This document shows, one piece after another, positions 47,644 to 58,178 of a DNA stretch of 64,000 bases (positions within the stretch are counted from its first letter, which is position 1; every line of letters begins with the position of its first letter). Under the pieces are notes generated by a model. It was not told where the DNA came from and ran no database searches. It saw only the letters and a program-made list of their open reading frames with translations. Both the position numbers and the translations under genes were made by a program. Origin of the DNA: Acidovorax soli (GTDB taxonomy: Bacteria; Pseudomonadota; Gammaproteobacteria; Burkholderiales; Burkholderiaceae_C); NCBI RefSeq assembly GCF_014207955.1, contig NZ_JACHLK010000004.1, forward strand, positions 186,001 to 250,000, written 5' to 3'.

Positions 47644-50598
47644 TTACTGGCAGGCCTCGCAGGTTGGATCGTCGATCGCGCAGAACTTGATGTCGGTCGC
47701 AGGCAGTGCTGCGGCCTGCGCTGCAGCGGCGGCTGCGGCCAATTCCATCGGGCTGGGCTTGGCGGGTGCCGCGGCTGCGGGCGCGGCCTGTGCAGCACCG
47801 CTGCCGTCACTGCCGGACGACACGGAGTTGAGCTGGCGTGTGTTCACGGTGCTCATCTCCACGTGCGTGGCGCTCTGCGTGCGCAGGTAGTAGGTGGTCT
47901 TCAGGCCACGCAGCCAGGCCAGCTTGTAGGTGTCGTCGAGCTTCTTGCCCGAGGCGCCGGCCATGTAGATGTTCAGGCTCTGCGCCTGGTCGATCCACTT
48001 CTGGCGGCGCGATGCGGCTTCCACCAGCCACTGCGGCGCGACTTCGAAGGCCGTGGAGTACAGCGCCTTGATGTCCTGCGGCACGCGGTCGATGGGGTGC
48101 AGCGAACCCTTGAAGTGCTTGAGGTCCATGATCATCACGTCGTCCCACAGGCCCAGGCGCTTGAGGTCGCGCACCAGGCCGCCGTTGATCACGGTGAACT
48201 CACCCGACAGGTTGGACTTGACCGACAGGTTGCCGAACGAAGGCTCGATCGATGCATCCACGCCGATGATGTTGGAGATGGTGGCCGTGGGGGCGATGGC
48301 GACGCAGTTGGAGTTGCGCATGCCGTCCTGGGCAATCTTCTTGCGCAGGGCGTCCCAGTCCAGCGTGGCCGAGCGGTCCACTTCCACGTAGCCGCCGCGG
48401 GCCTTGGCCAGCATGTCCAGCGTGTCCAGGGGCAGGATGCCCTGGTCCCACAGCGAGCCCTTGTAGCTCGTGTACTGGCCGCGTTCCTTGGCCAGCTCGG
48501 TCGAGGCCCAGTAGGCGTAGTAGCAGATGGCTTCCATCGACTTGTCGGCGAACTCCACGGCCTCCTGCGAGGCGTAGGGGATGCGCAGCTCGTACAAGCT
48601 GTCCTGGAAGGCCATCAGGCCCAGGCCCACGGGGCGGTGGCGCAGGTTGGAGTCGCGCGCCTTGGTCACGGCGTAGTAGTTGATGTCGATCACGTTGTCC
48701 AGCATGCGCATGGCCACGGTGATGGTCTTCTTGAGCTTGTCGTGGTCGAGCTGGCCATTCTTCAGGTGCTGCAGCAGGTTCACGGAGCCCAGGTTGCACA
48801 CGGCGGTCTCGGTGTCGCTGGTGTTCAGCGTGATCTCGGTGCACAGGTTGGACGAGTGCACCACGCCGGCGTGCTGCTGGGGCGAGCGCACGTTGCAGGC
48901 ATCCTTGAAGGTGATCCAGGGGTGGCCGGTCTCGAACAGCATGGTCAGCATCTTGCGCCACATGTCGGTGGCCTGCACCGTCTTGGCGGGCTTGATCTCG
49001 CCGCGCGCGGCTTTCTCTTCGTAGGCCACATAGGCCTTCTCGAAGTCGGCACCGAACAGGTCGTGCAGGTCGGGCACGCTGGAGGGGGAGAACAGGGTCC
49101 AGGTGCCCTTTTCCATCACGCGGCGCATGAACAGGTCGGGGATCCAGTTGGCCGTGTTCATGTCGTGCGTGCGGCGGCGGTCGTCGCCGGTGTTCTTGCG
49201 CAGTTCCAGGAATTCCTCGATGTCCAGGTGCCAGGTTTCCAGGTAGGTGCAGACCGCGCCCTTGCGCTTGCCGCCCTGGTTCACGGCCACGGCCGTGTCG
49301 TTGACCACCTTGAGGAAAGGCACCACGCCCTGCGATTCGCCGTTCGTGCCCTTGATGTGCGAGCCCAGGGCGCGCACACGCGTCCAGTCGTTGCCCAGGC
49401 CACCGGCAAACTTGGACAGCAGGGCGTTTTCCTTGATCGACTCGTAGATGCCGTCCAGGTCGTCGGGCACCGTGGTCAGGTAGCACGAGGACAGCTGCGA
49501 GCGCAGCGTGCCGCTGTTGAACAGCGTGGGCGTGCTGGACATGAAGTCGAAGCTGGAGAGCACTTCGTAGAACTCGATGGCGCGGGCTTCGCGGTCGGTC
49601 TCGTTGAGCGCCAGGCCCATGGCCACGCGCATGAAGAAGCACTGGGGCAGCTCGATGCGGGTCTTGCGCACGTGCAGGAAGTAGCGGTCGTACAGGGTCT
49701 GCAGGCCCAGGTAGTCGAACTGCAGGTCGCGCTCGGCCTTGAGCGCGGCGCCCAGGCGGGCCAGGTCGAACTTCAGCAGGCGCTCGTCCAGCAACTCGTT
49801 GTCCACACCCTTCTGGATGAACTGCGGGAAATACTCCACATAGCTCTGGCCCATTTCGGCCTGGGTGACCTCGCGGCCCAGCACTTCGCGCACGATGGTG
49901 TGCAGCAGCAGGCGTGCGGTGGCGTAGGTGTAGTCGGGGTCTTTCTCGATCAGCGTGCGCGCGGCCAGGATGGAGGCCTTGTAGACCTCGTCCATGGGGA
50001 CGCCGTCGTACAGGTTGCGCATGGTCTCGGCCACGATGGGCTGGGCCGACACGTCGGCACCCAGGTTCACGCAGGCCGACTCGATCAGGCCCTGCAGGCG
50101 CTGCACGTCCAGCACCACGCGCTTGTCGCCGTCCAGCACATGCAGCGCAGGTGCGGGGGCGGCCTGGGCCTCCTGCTCGGTGTGGCGCGCACGTTCCTGG
50201 GTGCGGCTCTCGCGGTACAGCACGTAGGCGCGGGCGACTTCGTGGTGGCCGCCACGCATCAGCACCAGTTCGACCTGGTCCTGCACGTCTTCAATATGGA
50301 AGGTGCCGCCGCCCGGGCGCGAGCGCGCCAGGGCGCGGGCCACGTTCTGGGTCAGCGTGTCCACGACTTCGCGCACGCTGGCCGACGCGGCACCCTGGGT
50401 GCCGTGCACTGCCAGAAACGCCTTCATCATTGCCACGGCAATCTTCTGCGGCTCGAACGGGACCACCGCGCCATTGCGGCGGATGATCTGGTAGTGGGCG
50501 AACGTGGGGTTCGCACCCTCTGGCGCAGAAGCCGCCTCGGAGGCATCCGAGGATGCGGGGCGGGTGGTGGACGAAGGCGTGTTCAAAGCAGCTTGCAT
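47644..50598 (-). CDS. nrdA: Class Ia ribonucleotide reductase, alpha subunit
   Basis: 984 residues from ATG 50598 (GAGG 6 bp upstream). An ATP-cone (~38-140; IIRRNGAVVPFEPQKIAVAM) is followed by a second, more degenerate cone-like segment (~150-240). The catalytic barrel has the N-L-C-T-E active-site triad and C-N-L-G-S-V-N-L. The C-terminal swivelling cysteine pair is C-E-A-C, third and sixth... from the end in D-P-T-C-E-A-C-Q. An Ala/Pro-rich linker precedes it. The enzyme reduces ribonucleoside diphosphates with NrdB. Two NrdR boxes overlap its promoter, so it is probably repressed by NrdR when dNTPs are sufficient. Confidence 0.96.
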   Translation of the reverse strand: MQAALNTPSSTTRPASSDASEAASAPEGANPTFAHYQIIRRNGAVVPFEPQKIAVAMMKAFLAVHGTQGAASASVREVVDTLTQNVARALARSRPGGGTFHIEDVQDQVELVLMRGGHHEVARAYVLYRESRTQERARHTEQEAQAAPAPALHVLDGDKRVVLDVQRLQGLIESACVNLGADVSAQPIVAETMRNLYDGVPMDEVYKASILAARTLIEKDPDYTYATARLLLHTIVREVLGREVTQAEMGQSYVEYFPQFIQKGVDNELLDERLLKFDLARLGAALKAERDLQFDYLGLQTLYDRYFLHVRKTRIELPQCFFMRVAMGLALNETDREARAIEFYEVLSSFDFMSSTPTLFNSGTLRSQLSSCYLTTVPDDLDGIYESIKENALLSKFAGGLGNDWTRVRALGSHIKGTNGESQGVVPFLKVVNDTAVAVNQGGKRKGAVCTYLETWHLDIEEFLELRKNTGDDRRRTHDMNTANWIPDLFMRRVMEKGTWTLFSPSSVPDLHDLFGADFEKAYVAYEEKAARGEIKPAKTVQATDMWRKMLTMLFETGHPWITFKDACNVRSPQQHAGVVHSSNLCTEITLNTSDTETAVCNLGSVNLLQHLKNGQLDHDKLKKTITVAMRMLDNVIDINYYAVTKARDSNLRHRPVGLGLMAFQDSLYELRIPYASQEAVEFADKSMEAICYYAYWASTELAKERGQYTSYKGSLWDQGILPLDTLDMLAKARGGYVEVDRSATLDWDALRKKIAQDGMRNSNCVAIAPTATISNIIGVDASIEPSFGNLSVKSNLSGEFTVINGGLVRDLKRLGLWDDVMIMDLKHFKGSLHPIDRVPQDIKALYSTAFEVAPQWLVEAASRRQKWIDQAQSLNIYMAGASGKKLDDTYKLAWLRGLKTTYYLRTQSATHVEMSTVNTRQLNSVSSGSDGSGAAQAAPAAAAPAKPSPMELAAAAAAAQAAALPATDIKFCAIDDPTCEACQ

Positions 50599-50690
50599 GG
50601 ATGTCCTCTTTATGGGTGCTGTCTGGGATGTGCGGGCGGTTTTCGGTGCCGCCGGGGAGAGAAGCGATGCGCCAGCTTCTCGTCTGGCGC

Positions 50691-50706
50691 ACACTATATA
50701 TGGTGT
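50691..50706 (-). promoter_or_regulatory. NrdR box 1 (promoter-proximal)
   Basis: ACACTATATATGGTGT agrees with the known NrdR consensus (acaCwAtATaTwGtgt) at all but one position and covers the putative -10 hexamer of nrdA. Its partner begins 32 bp away, three helical turns, the known spacing of paired NrdR sites. Confidence 0.85.
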
Positions 50707-50721
50707 GTCGATTGGCTTCAA
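50693..50721 (-). promoter_or_regulatory. Putative sigma-70 promoter of nrdAB
   Basis: On the minus strand -35 TTGAAG (50721-50716) and -10 TATAGT (50698-50693) are 17 bp apart, about 95 bp before the nrdA start. The -10 lies inside NrdR box 1. Confidence 0.65.
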
Positions 50722-50722
50722 G

Positions 50723-50738
50723 ACACTACCGGTAGTGT
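50723..50738 (-). promoter_or_regulatory. NrdR box 2 (distal)
   Basis: ACACTACCGGTAGTGT is a perfect 16-bp palindrome sharing the ACACTA/TAGTGT ends of the NrdR consensus but with a GC core. It is placed 32 bp from box 1. Confidence 0.8.
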
Positions 50739-51032
50739 ACCGCCGACCAGGCCGTCAAAATCCGAAACAGCCTGTTTCTCGGGGCATGGGACAGGCCTTT
50801 GGACCCGCCGCGAACGCATGGCACACCACGGCGATGGGGGTGCAAACCACGCAGCGGCGCGCGATGCGGCAGGGTTTTGCGCGGCAGGCCGCATGCGCTC
50901 TGGAGTGGCCCGCATGTGCATCTGCACAAAAAATATTTGCCTTGACAGGCCGTTGCAGTGCTGGGCGCAACACGGTTGCGGCCCCCGCATGGGACTGCCT
51001 GCAGCGCTGTGCCTGTCCCTCTATCTGTCTAG
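50739..51032. other. 294-bp gap between the nrdA control region and ampD
   Basis: No gene of convincing composition. An AT-rich stretch (about 50928-50945) interrupts otherwise GC-rich sequence. Frames open here on either strand are unsupported. Confidence 0.5.
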
Positions 51033-51651
51033 CTATTTGTCGCCCTGGCCGTTCTCGCGGGGTGCGGCCCAGGTGGCTTCGGGAAAGCGCGCCATGGGCC
51101 AGCCCAGTGCCTGCTGCACGCCAGGCCAGTCGAAGCCTGCGCCCGGGTCGTGCTTGCGCCCCGGAGCGATGTGCTCGTGGCCCGCCAGGTGGGCGATCGG
51201 GTAGCGCAGCGCAATGTCCCGGCACAGCCAGGCCAGGGTGGCGTACTGGGCGGGCTCGAAGCGTTCGCCCTCCAGGCCTTCGAGTTCGATGCCGATGGAG
51301 TCGTCGTTGCATTGGGCCCGGCCCCGGTAGGCCGAGGGCCCGGCATGCCAGGCGCGCTGGTCGCAATCCACGAACTGCCAGAGACGCCCGGTGCGGTCGA
51401 TGAAGAAGTGCGCCGACACCGTGAGGCCGCGGATGCCCTGGTAGTAGGGGTGTGCATCCCAGTCGAGGGTGTTGGTGAACAGCTGGTGCACGGCCGGCCC
51501 CCCGTACTCACCCGGGGGCAGGCTGATGGAGTGCACCACGATCAGGTCGATCTGCGCCGCGGGTGGGCGCGGCCCGAAGTTGGGCGAAGGGTGGCGCACG
51601 GCCGAGCGGTGCCAGCCCTGCTCCCATGCGGAGCCACCGGCATCGGCCCCG

Positions 51652-51668
<17 letters not shown>
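51033..51668 (-). CDS. ampD: 1,6-anhydro-N-acetylmuramyl-L-alanine amidase AmpD
   Basis: 211 residues of the N-acetylmuramoyl-L-alanine amidase type 2 family. The zinc ligands are recognisable: His in I-V-V-H-S-I-S-L-P-P, and His plus Asp in the C-terminal G-H-E-H-I-A-P-G-R-K-H-D-P-G. AmpD releases the peptide from cytoplasmic anhydro-muropeptides, and its loss derepresses AmpC-type beta-lactamases where AmpR is present. No ampR or ampC is in the window. The start overlaps the end of pilR by 17 bp, and ampD closes the unit that begins with the CcsA-like gene. Confidence 0.94.
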
Positions 51669-53211
<1,543 letters not shown>

Positions 53212-53228
53212 GGGCGAGGAGGAGGCTT

Positions 53229-54953
53229 TCAGACCACGATGGTGTCGAACAGGGAGCTGGGCTCGGAGGGGCGGGTGGTGCGCCGAAAGCCGACTGTAAA
53301 GGCATTGCCGCCCGTGTCGCCACGCTGGGTCAGGCGCACGACCCGCTGGTAGCCGATGGAGGCTCCGTGGCGCTGGCACAGCTCGCGGCAGAGGTACAGG
53401 CCCAGGCCGCTGGAGCGGCTCTCGGACGAAAAGAAAGGCTCGAACAGGTGGCGTTCCACGGACTTGTCCATGGGTGCGCCATCGCTCCAGACCTGCAGGC
53501 TGATCTGGCCGGTGATGCTGGTGCGCGTGGTGATGCACAGCGAGTCGAGCTCGGGGCCCATGTAGCGCAGGGCATTGTCCAGCAGGTTCACGAGCACGCG
53601 GCGCAGGTGCTCGGGGTCGAACTCCACATGCGCATCGCCCGCCCCCAGGGCCACCAGGCCGCGCCGTGCGGCCGGGTCCTGGCCCTGCCAGTCGCTCCAG
53701 ACCTGGGCCACGGCCTGGTCCAGTTGCAGGGTGGAGGCGGGCGAATGGCTGATCTGGTGCTGCACGCGGGCGATGTCCAGCACCTCTTCGGCAATGCGCG
53801 CCAGGCGGTCCGCGTTCTGCTGCACCATGTGCGCCAGGCGCTTGTGGCCGGGGTCCGTGAGGTCTTCCTCCAGCAGCGCGTTGGCCTGCACGATGGCCGC
53901 CAGGGGGTTGCGGATCTCGTGCGCGACGGCGGCCGACATGCGGCCCATGGCCGCCAGCTTCTCGGTGCGCAGGCGCGCCTGCATCTCGCGCAGGTCGTGC
54001 AGGAACATCACGCACAGCCGCTCGCTGCCGGCCTCGCGGGCCAGGGTGCGCGAAGAGGTCAGCCAGGTGCGCACATGCAGCCCGGTCGGGCTCTCGCCGG
54101 GGTGCAGCAGGTCCGCGTCGGCAGTCTGGGGCTGCTCCTGGCGGAAGGTGCGGCGTGCCAGCTTCACCAGGGGGTCCCAGGCTGCGGCGTGCGTCAGCGA
54201 AAAGGGCAGGGGCGGCAACGGTGGCTGGCCCAGCAGCTGCAGGGCGGCGGGGTTGGCGTTGCGCACGGTGTCGTTTTCGTCCACCACCAGCACGCCGTCC
54301 GTGAGGTTCTGGATCACCAGGGCGCTCACCTGGGTCTGCACCCGCGCTGCCATGCGGCTTTGCTGCGCCACTTCCTGCTCGCGTGCCAGGCGCGTGGCGA
54401 GCTGGTGCACCAGGTAGGAGACGATGAAATAGCCCGTGCCGGTGAGGGCGCTTTGCAGATAGCGCTGCGGGTCGTCGACCCCGGAGCGCGAGCCCAGCCA
54501 GGCCAGCCCCAGCAGCATCAGGGTCACCCCCGCCGTCGTGCCCAGTGCCAGGGTGAGCGTGCCCAGCACGGCGGCCATCAGGATCGGCAGGCCGAACAGC
54601 GGGGTGTAGTTCAGGGCGCCCGAGTGCAGCAGCTGCAGGGTGCAGACCACCGCCAGGTCGACGCCGATGGAGGGCAGCCAGTGCACGCCCGTGCCCGGCG
54701 GCGGAGGCCGGTGGCGCGCCAGGATGCGCATCAGCACGGTGGCGACCAGGTAGGCCACCGTGACCGCCAGCGTGGCCGGGTCCAGGGCCTGGTTGACCGC
54801 CTGCCCCAGGGTCTGCAGCAGCACCAGGGCGATGGCGACCATCACCCGGGCGGTCAGAAAGCCCTTCCACAGGCGCAGAAAGGGCGCCTCCACGGTCACG
54901 GGCAGGTTGCTTGCGGGCGGGCCGTCCGCCGGGATCGCTTCAGGGCTTGCCAA
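53229..54953 (-). CDS. pilS: Sensor histidine kinase PilS
   Basis: 574 residues from a TTG at 54953 (GGAG about 10 bp upstream). The start is uncertain: a GTG at 55010 would give 593 residues, and no ATG lies before the membrane part. Six hydrophobic segments occupy ~30-190, then a PAS domain (~220-320), a dimerisation/His region (A-A-V-A-H-E-I-R-N-P-L-A-A-I) and the ATPase domain with N-box L-L-D-N-A-L-R-Y and G-box S-S-G-L-G-L-Y. PilS senses pilin in the membrane and phosphorylates PilR. The 5' end overlaps the preceding small gene by 14 bp. Confidence 0.88.
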   Translation of the reverse strand: MASPEAIPADGPPASNLPVTVEAPFLRLWKGFLTARVMVAIALVLLQTLGQAVNQALDPATLAVTVAYLVATVLMRILARHRPPPPGTGVHWLPSIGVDLAVVCTLQLLHSGALNYTPLFGLPILMAAVLGTLTLALGTTAGVTLMLLGLAWLGSRSGVDDPQRYLQSALTGTGYFIVSYLVHQLATRLAREQEVAQQSRMAARVQTQVSALVIQNLTDGVLVVDENDTVRNANPAALQLLGQPPLPPLPFSLTHAAAWDPLVKLARRTFRQEQPQTADADLLHPGESPTGLHVRTWLTSSRTLAREAGSERLCVMFLHDLREMQARLRTEKLAAMGRMSAAVAHEIRNPLAAIVQANALLEEDLTDPGHKRLAHMVQQNADRLARIAEEVLDIARVQHQISHSPASTLQLDQAVAQVWSDWQGQDPAARRGLVALGAGDAHVEFDPEHLRRVLVNLLDNALRYMGPELDSLCITTRTSITGQISLQVWSDGAPMDKSVERHLFEPFFSSESRSSGLGLYLCRELCQRHGASIGYQRVVRLTQRGDTGGNAFTVGFRRTTRPSEPSSLFDTIVV

Positions 54954-55167
54954 GGCGTTGGTGCTCCAGGCTGCAGTAGGCGTGGTCCCCCTGGACCAGC
55001 GCCTCGGCACGCGGCACGTGCACGCCGCAGTGTTCGCAGGCCACCATGTCCTGGGGCAGCGCGGGCGTGCGGGCCTTGCCGGGCCGGGCTTGCCCGGGGG
55101 CGGCGCGGTTGCTGCGCCAGATGCCGATGGCCACCACCAGCACCACCAGCAGAACGAGGTACTTCAT
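54940..55167 (-). CDS. PP0621-family small membrane protein with zinc-ribbon-like end
   Basis: 75 residues: one membrane segment at the very N-terminus (MKYLVLLVVLVVAIGIWR), then a basic linker, then a cysteine/histidine cluster (C-E-H-C-G-V-H, later Y-C-S-L-E-H) likely to bind zinc on the cytoplasmic side. The function of the family is unknown. It starts inside the stop of the CcsA-like gene (ATGA) and ends inside pilS, so it is translationally coupled to both. This arrangement is conserved near pilS in proteobacteria as I recall. Confidence 0.85.
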   Translation of the reverse strand: MKYLVLLVVLVVAIGIWRSNRAAPGQARPGKARTPALPQDMVACEHCGVHVPRAEALVQGDHAYCSLEHQRLGKP

Positions 55168-55961
55168 GCGCTGCGGCCCAGGATGACCTCGAGCACGAAG
55201 CGCGAGCCCACATAGGCCAGCAGCAGCAGGCCGGCCCCGGCATAGAGCACGCCCACGGCGGTGCGCCCGCGCCAGCCGAAGCGGGCCCGGCCCAGCAGCA
55301 GCGCGGCAAAGGTGATCCAGGCCATCAGCGAGAAGATCGCCTTGTGGTCCCAGCGCCAGGCGCGGCCGTACAGGGCATCGCCAAACAGCCAGCCGGCCAG
55401 CAGCGTGGCCGTGAGCAGCACGAAGCCGGCCGTCACGAAGCGGAAGGTCAGGCGCTCCAGCGTGAGCAGCGGAATGCCGCTGTGCGGATCCTCCGCCAGG
55501 CGGATGTGGCGCTCGGCCCGCGTCATGAGCCAGGCGTGGACCACCGCAGCGCCAAACAGGCCATAGCAGGCAATGCCCAGCGCCAGGTGCAAGGGCAGCC
55601 AGGCCGAGGCCGAGACATGCAGCGGCTGGCCCGGGAACAGCAGGGCCAGCACGATGGCCACCGCACCCAGCACCGCCAGCACCCAGCGTGCCTGCATCTG
55701 GGGAAACAGCTGCTTTTCGACCGCGTAGACCGTGAGCACCAGCCAGGCCGTCATCGACAGGGCCGGCGCAAAGCCGAAGCGCGGTGCTTCGTTCCACAGC
55801 CCCAGCACCAGCGTGGCGCCGTGCAGCAACCATGCCGCCAGCAGGGCGTTGCGCATGCCCGCCGCCCCCAGGCGCGAAGCCGCGGCCGCGGGCATGGCAT
55901 AGGCCGCCGCTGCGGCAAGCGCAAGCAGCCAGCCCAGGGGAGACGCACTGGGTAAAATCAT
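55164..55961 (-). CDS. CcsA/YpjD-like cytochrome c assembly-family membrane protein
   Basis: 265 residues with about eight membrane segments. The family's tryptophan-rich periplasmic signature appears as A-W-R-W-D-H-K-A, a reduced form of the WWD motif of haem-handling proteins. Conserved histidines lie in H-G-A-T-L-V and P-L-H-L-A-L. It belongs to the short CcsA/YpjD branch often found next to ffh; its function there is not proved. It is divergent from ffh (86 bp between starts) and heads the unit running through PP0621, pilS, pilR and ampD. Confidence 0.88.
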   Translation of the reverse strand: MILPSASPLGWLLALAAAAAYAMPAAAASRLGAAGMRNALLAAWLLHGATLVLGLWNEAPRFGFAPALSMTAWLVLTVYAVEKQLFPQMQARWVLAVLGAVAIVLALLFPGQPLHVSASAWLPLHLALGIACYGLFGAAVVHAWLMTRAERHIRLAEDPHSGIPLLTLERLTFRFVTAGFVLLTATLLAGWLFGDALYGRAWRWDHKAIFSLMAWITFAALLLGRARFGWRGRTAVGVLYAGAGLLLLAYVGSRFVLEVILGRSA

Positions 55962-56047
55962 GGCTTAGAGTTTAGTAGCCTTTCGCCTTATCGCCAGTGC
56001 CCTGGCGCGCACGCGGCTTGCCCGCGCGCAACACCGGAACAATTCCT

Positions 56048-57427
56048 ATGGCCTCCGCCCTTACCGACAAACTCACGCGCCTCGTCAAGGAGATGCGCGG
56101 CCAGGCCCGCATCACCGAATCCAACGTGCAGGACATGCTGCGCGAGGTGCGCATGGCCCTGCTCGAAGCCGACGTGGCCCTGCCCGTGGTGCGGGATTTC
56201 ATCGCCCGCGTCAAGGAAAAGGCCCTGGGCCAGGAGGTGCTGGGCTCGCTCAAGCCGGGCCAGACCCTGGTCTCCATTGTCAACCGCGAGCTCGCTGCCA
56301 CCATGGGCGAGGGCGTCTCCGACATCAACCTGGCCGCCCAGCCGCCCGCCGTGATCCTGATGGCCGGCCTGCAGGGCGCGGGCAAGACCACCACCACGGC
56401 CAAGCTGGCCAAGCACCTGATCGAGAAGCGCAAGAAGAAGGTGCTTACCGTCTCGGGCGACGTCTACCGCCCCGCTGCCATCGAGCAGCTCAAGACCGTG
56501 ACGAAGCAGGCCGGCGCCGAATGGTTCCCGAGCACGCCCGAGCAGAAGCCGCTGGACATCGCGCGCGGCGCGCTCGACTACGCCAGGAAGCACTACTTCG
56601 ACGTGCTGCTGGTCGACACCGCCGGCCGCCTGGCCATCGACGAAGCCCTGATGCAGGAAATCAAGGAACTGCACGCCGCCGTGAACCCGGTCGAAACCCT
56701 GTTCGTGGTCGATGCCATGCAGGGCCAGGACGCGATCAACACGGCCAAAGCCTTCAAGGAGGCCCTGCCGCTCACCGGCATCGTGCTGACCAAGCTCGAC
56801 GGTGACTCGCGCGGCGGTGCGGCCCTGTCCGTGCGCCAGATCACCGGCGCACCGATCAAGTTCGCTGGCGTGTCCGAGAAGATCGACGGCCTGGAGGTCT
56901 TCGACGCCGAGCGCCATGCGGGCCGCATCCTGGGCATGGGCGACATCGTGGCCCTGGTGGAGCAGGTCACGGCCGGTGTCGACATCGAGGCCGCGCAGAA
57001 GCTCGCTGCCAAGGTCAAGAGCGGCGACGGTTTCGACCTCAACGACTTCCTCTCCCAGCTGCAGCAGATGAAGCAGATGGGCGGGCTGTCCAGCCTCATG
57101 GACAAGCTGCCCGCCCAGTTCACCGCCAAGGCCGGCGCCGTGGACATGGACAAGGCCGAGAAGGACATCAAGCGCAAGGAAGGCATCATCCAGAGCATGA
57201 CCCCGCTGGAGCGCCGCAAGCCCGAACTCATCAAGGCCACGCGCAAGAAGCGCATCGCAGGCGGTGCCGGCGTGCAGGTCCAGGAGGTCAACCGCCTGCT
57301 CAAGGAATTCGAGCAGATGCAGGAGATGATGAAAAAGATGAAGGGCGGCGGCCTGATGAAGATGATGAAGAAGATGGGGGGCATGAAGGGCCTGGGCGGC
57401 GGCGGCATGCCCAAGATGCCGTTCTGA
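56048..57427 (+). CDS. ffh: Signal recognition particle protein Ffh
   Basis: 459 residues from ATG 56048 (MASALTDKLTRLVKEMRGQ). The N domain (~1-85), the G domain with G-L-Q-G-A-G-K-T-T-T, D-T-A-G-R-L and T-K-L-D-G-D-S-R-G-G, and the methionine-rich M domain (~300-459, ending in Met/Lys/Gly-rich sequence) are in the standard order. Ffh binds signal sequences and 4.5S RNA and targets ribosomes to FtsY. The divergent CcsA-like gene is its usual neighbour. A good intrinsic terminator follows. Confidence 0.97.
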   Translation: MASALTDKLTRLVKEMRGQARITESNVQDMLREVRMALLEADVALPVVRDFIARVKEKALGQEVLGSLKPGQTLVSIVNRELAATMGEGVSDINLAAQPPAVILMAGLQGAGKTTTTAKLAKHLIEKRKKKVLTVSGDVYRPAAIEQLKTVTKQAGAEWFPSTPEQKPLDIARGALDYARKHYFDVLLVDTAGRLAIDEALMQEIKELHAAVNPVETLFVVDAMQGQDAINTAKAFKEALPLTGIVLTKLDGDSRGGAALSVRQITGAPIKFAGVSEKIDGLEVFDAERHAGRILGMGDIVALVEQVTAGVDIEAAQKLAAKVKSGDGFDLNDFLSQLQQMKQMGGLSSLMDKLPAQFTAKAGAVDMDKAEKDIKRKEGIIQSMTPLERRKPELIKATRKKRIAGGAGVQVQEVNRLLKEFEQMQEMMKKMKGGGLMKMMKKMGGMKGLGGGGMPKMPF

Positions 57428-57450
57428 CCCAGACCTTTGATCACCCACAG

Positions 57451-57488
57451 CCCTGAACGAGCGCCGGCTGCGCTCTTCAGGGTTTTTT
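57451..57488 (+). terminator. Intrinsic terminator of ffh
   Basis: CCCTGAA/TTCAGGG and GAGCGC/GCGCTC pair (57451-57482) with one bulged C around a 5-nt loop, followed by TTTTTT (57483-57488). It overlaps the stop region of the convergent DUF1266 gene by 12 bp. Confidence 0.88.
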
Positions 57489-58178
57489 CATGGGCGGTGG
57501 CGGCAGCGGCCAGGGCAGCCAGTGCCAGGGGTGGTCGCGGTTGGCCACCCATTGCGCCACCTCTTCTTCGGTGAAGGCCACGCCCAGGCTGTCGGCGCGC
57601 GAGTGGGCCACCCACTGGCGGCGGCCGCGTGCATAGGCGCAACCGAAGTCCTCCCAGCTGTGAAAGCAGTCGGCGGCGCGCTGCGCGTTGTGGTGCAGGA
57701 TCTGCCACTGCGTGGCCTCGTCCAGCCAGCCCAGCAGCGCCGCGGTGCGCGTGGCGAAGGCCACGCGGGCGCAGGCCAGGGCCATGGCATCGCGCGGGGC
57801 ATCGTCGGGGCGCAGGGCATCCAGGCCCATGCGGAACCAGCGTTCGCGCAGTTGCGCGGGCAGGGTGGCCCGGAGCCGGGCTTCGTCCATGTCGCTGCGC
57901 AGGCCCAGCAGGTGCAGCAGGGCCGGGCGCAGCGATTGCTGCAGCGACTCGGTCAGCAGGGGCATGCGCGCATCGGCAAAGCCGCCCTTGATGCGGCCGA
58001 AGGCCATGGGGTCGGCCAGGGCCAGGGCCCAGCTCCAGTGCGCGTCCAGCACATACTGGCGGCGCAGGCGCGGGCGCCCGTACCAGCGCAGGAAGGGGCC
58101 CAGCACCCACAGCAGCAGCCGCCAGGCCAGCCAGGCCAGCAGGCAGAACACCAGTGCGAAGACCAGCCAGGCGATCAT
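57477..58178 (-). CDS. DUF1266-domain protein
   Basis: 233 residues. One N-terminal membrane segment (MIAWLVFALVFCLLAWLAWRLLLWVLG) leads to a cytoplasmic domain with the DUF1266 pattern. That pattern includes an R-R-Q-Y-V-L-D-A-H-W start, a D-F-G-C-A-Y-A-R-G-R-R-Q-W-V segment and H-P-W-H-W-L near the end. E. coli YbeU and YbeR are of this family and sit in a locus with SEL1-repeat and DnaJ-like genes; their function is unknown. Here the gene is last in a four-gene unit, starting in the stop of the preceding gene (ATGA). Its stop lies in the ffh terminator. Confidence 0.8.
   Translation of the reverse strand: MIAWLVFALVFCLLAWLAWRLLLWVLGPFLRWYGRPRLRRQYVLDAHWSWALALADPMAFGRIKGGFADARMPLLTESLQQSLRPALLHLLGLRSDMDEARLRATLPAQLRERWFRMGLDALRPDDAPRDAMALACARVAFATRTAALLGWLDEATQWQILHHNAQRAADCFHSWEDFGCAYARGRRQWVAHSRADSLGVAFTEEEVAQWVANRDHPWHWLPWPLPPPPMKKP

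Noticed and set aside
47530-51204. A 1224-codon open frame on the plus strand opposite nrdA/nrdB
   Set aside because: It is the antisense shadow of nrdA, a common result of high GC at third codon positions. Its translation is rich in His, Gln, Arg and Ala repeats with no domain.
50504-51403. Plus-strand frame across the nrdA promoter and into ampD
   Set aside because: It crosses NrdR boxes and the antisense of two real genes, and its translation looks random.
53367-55955. An 862-codon plus-strand frame opposite pilS, PP0621 and the CcsA-like gene
   Set aside because: It spans three well-supported genes on the other strand and has low-complexity His/Gln/Ala-rich translation.
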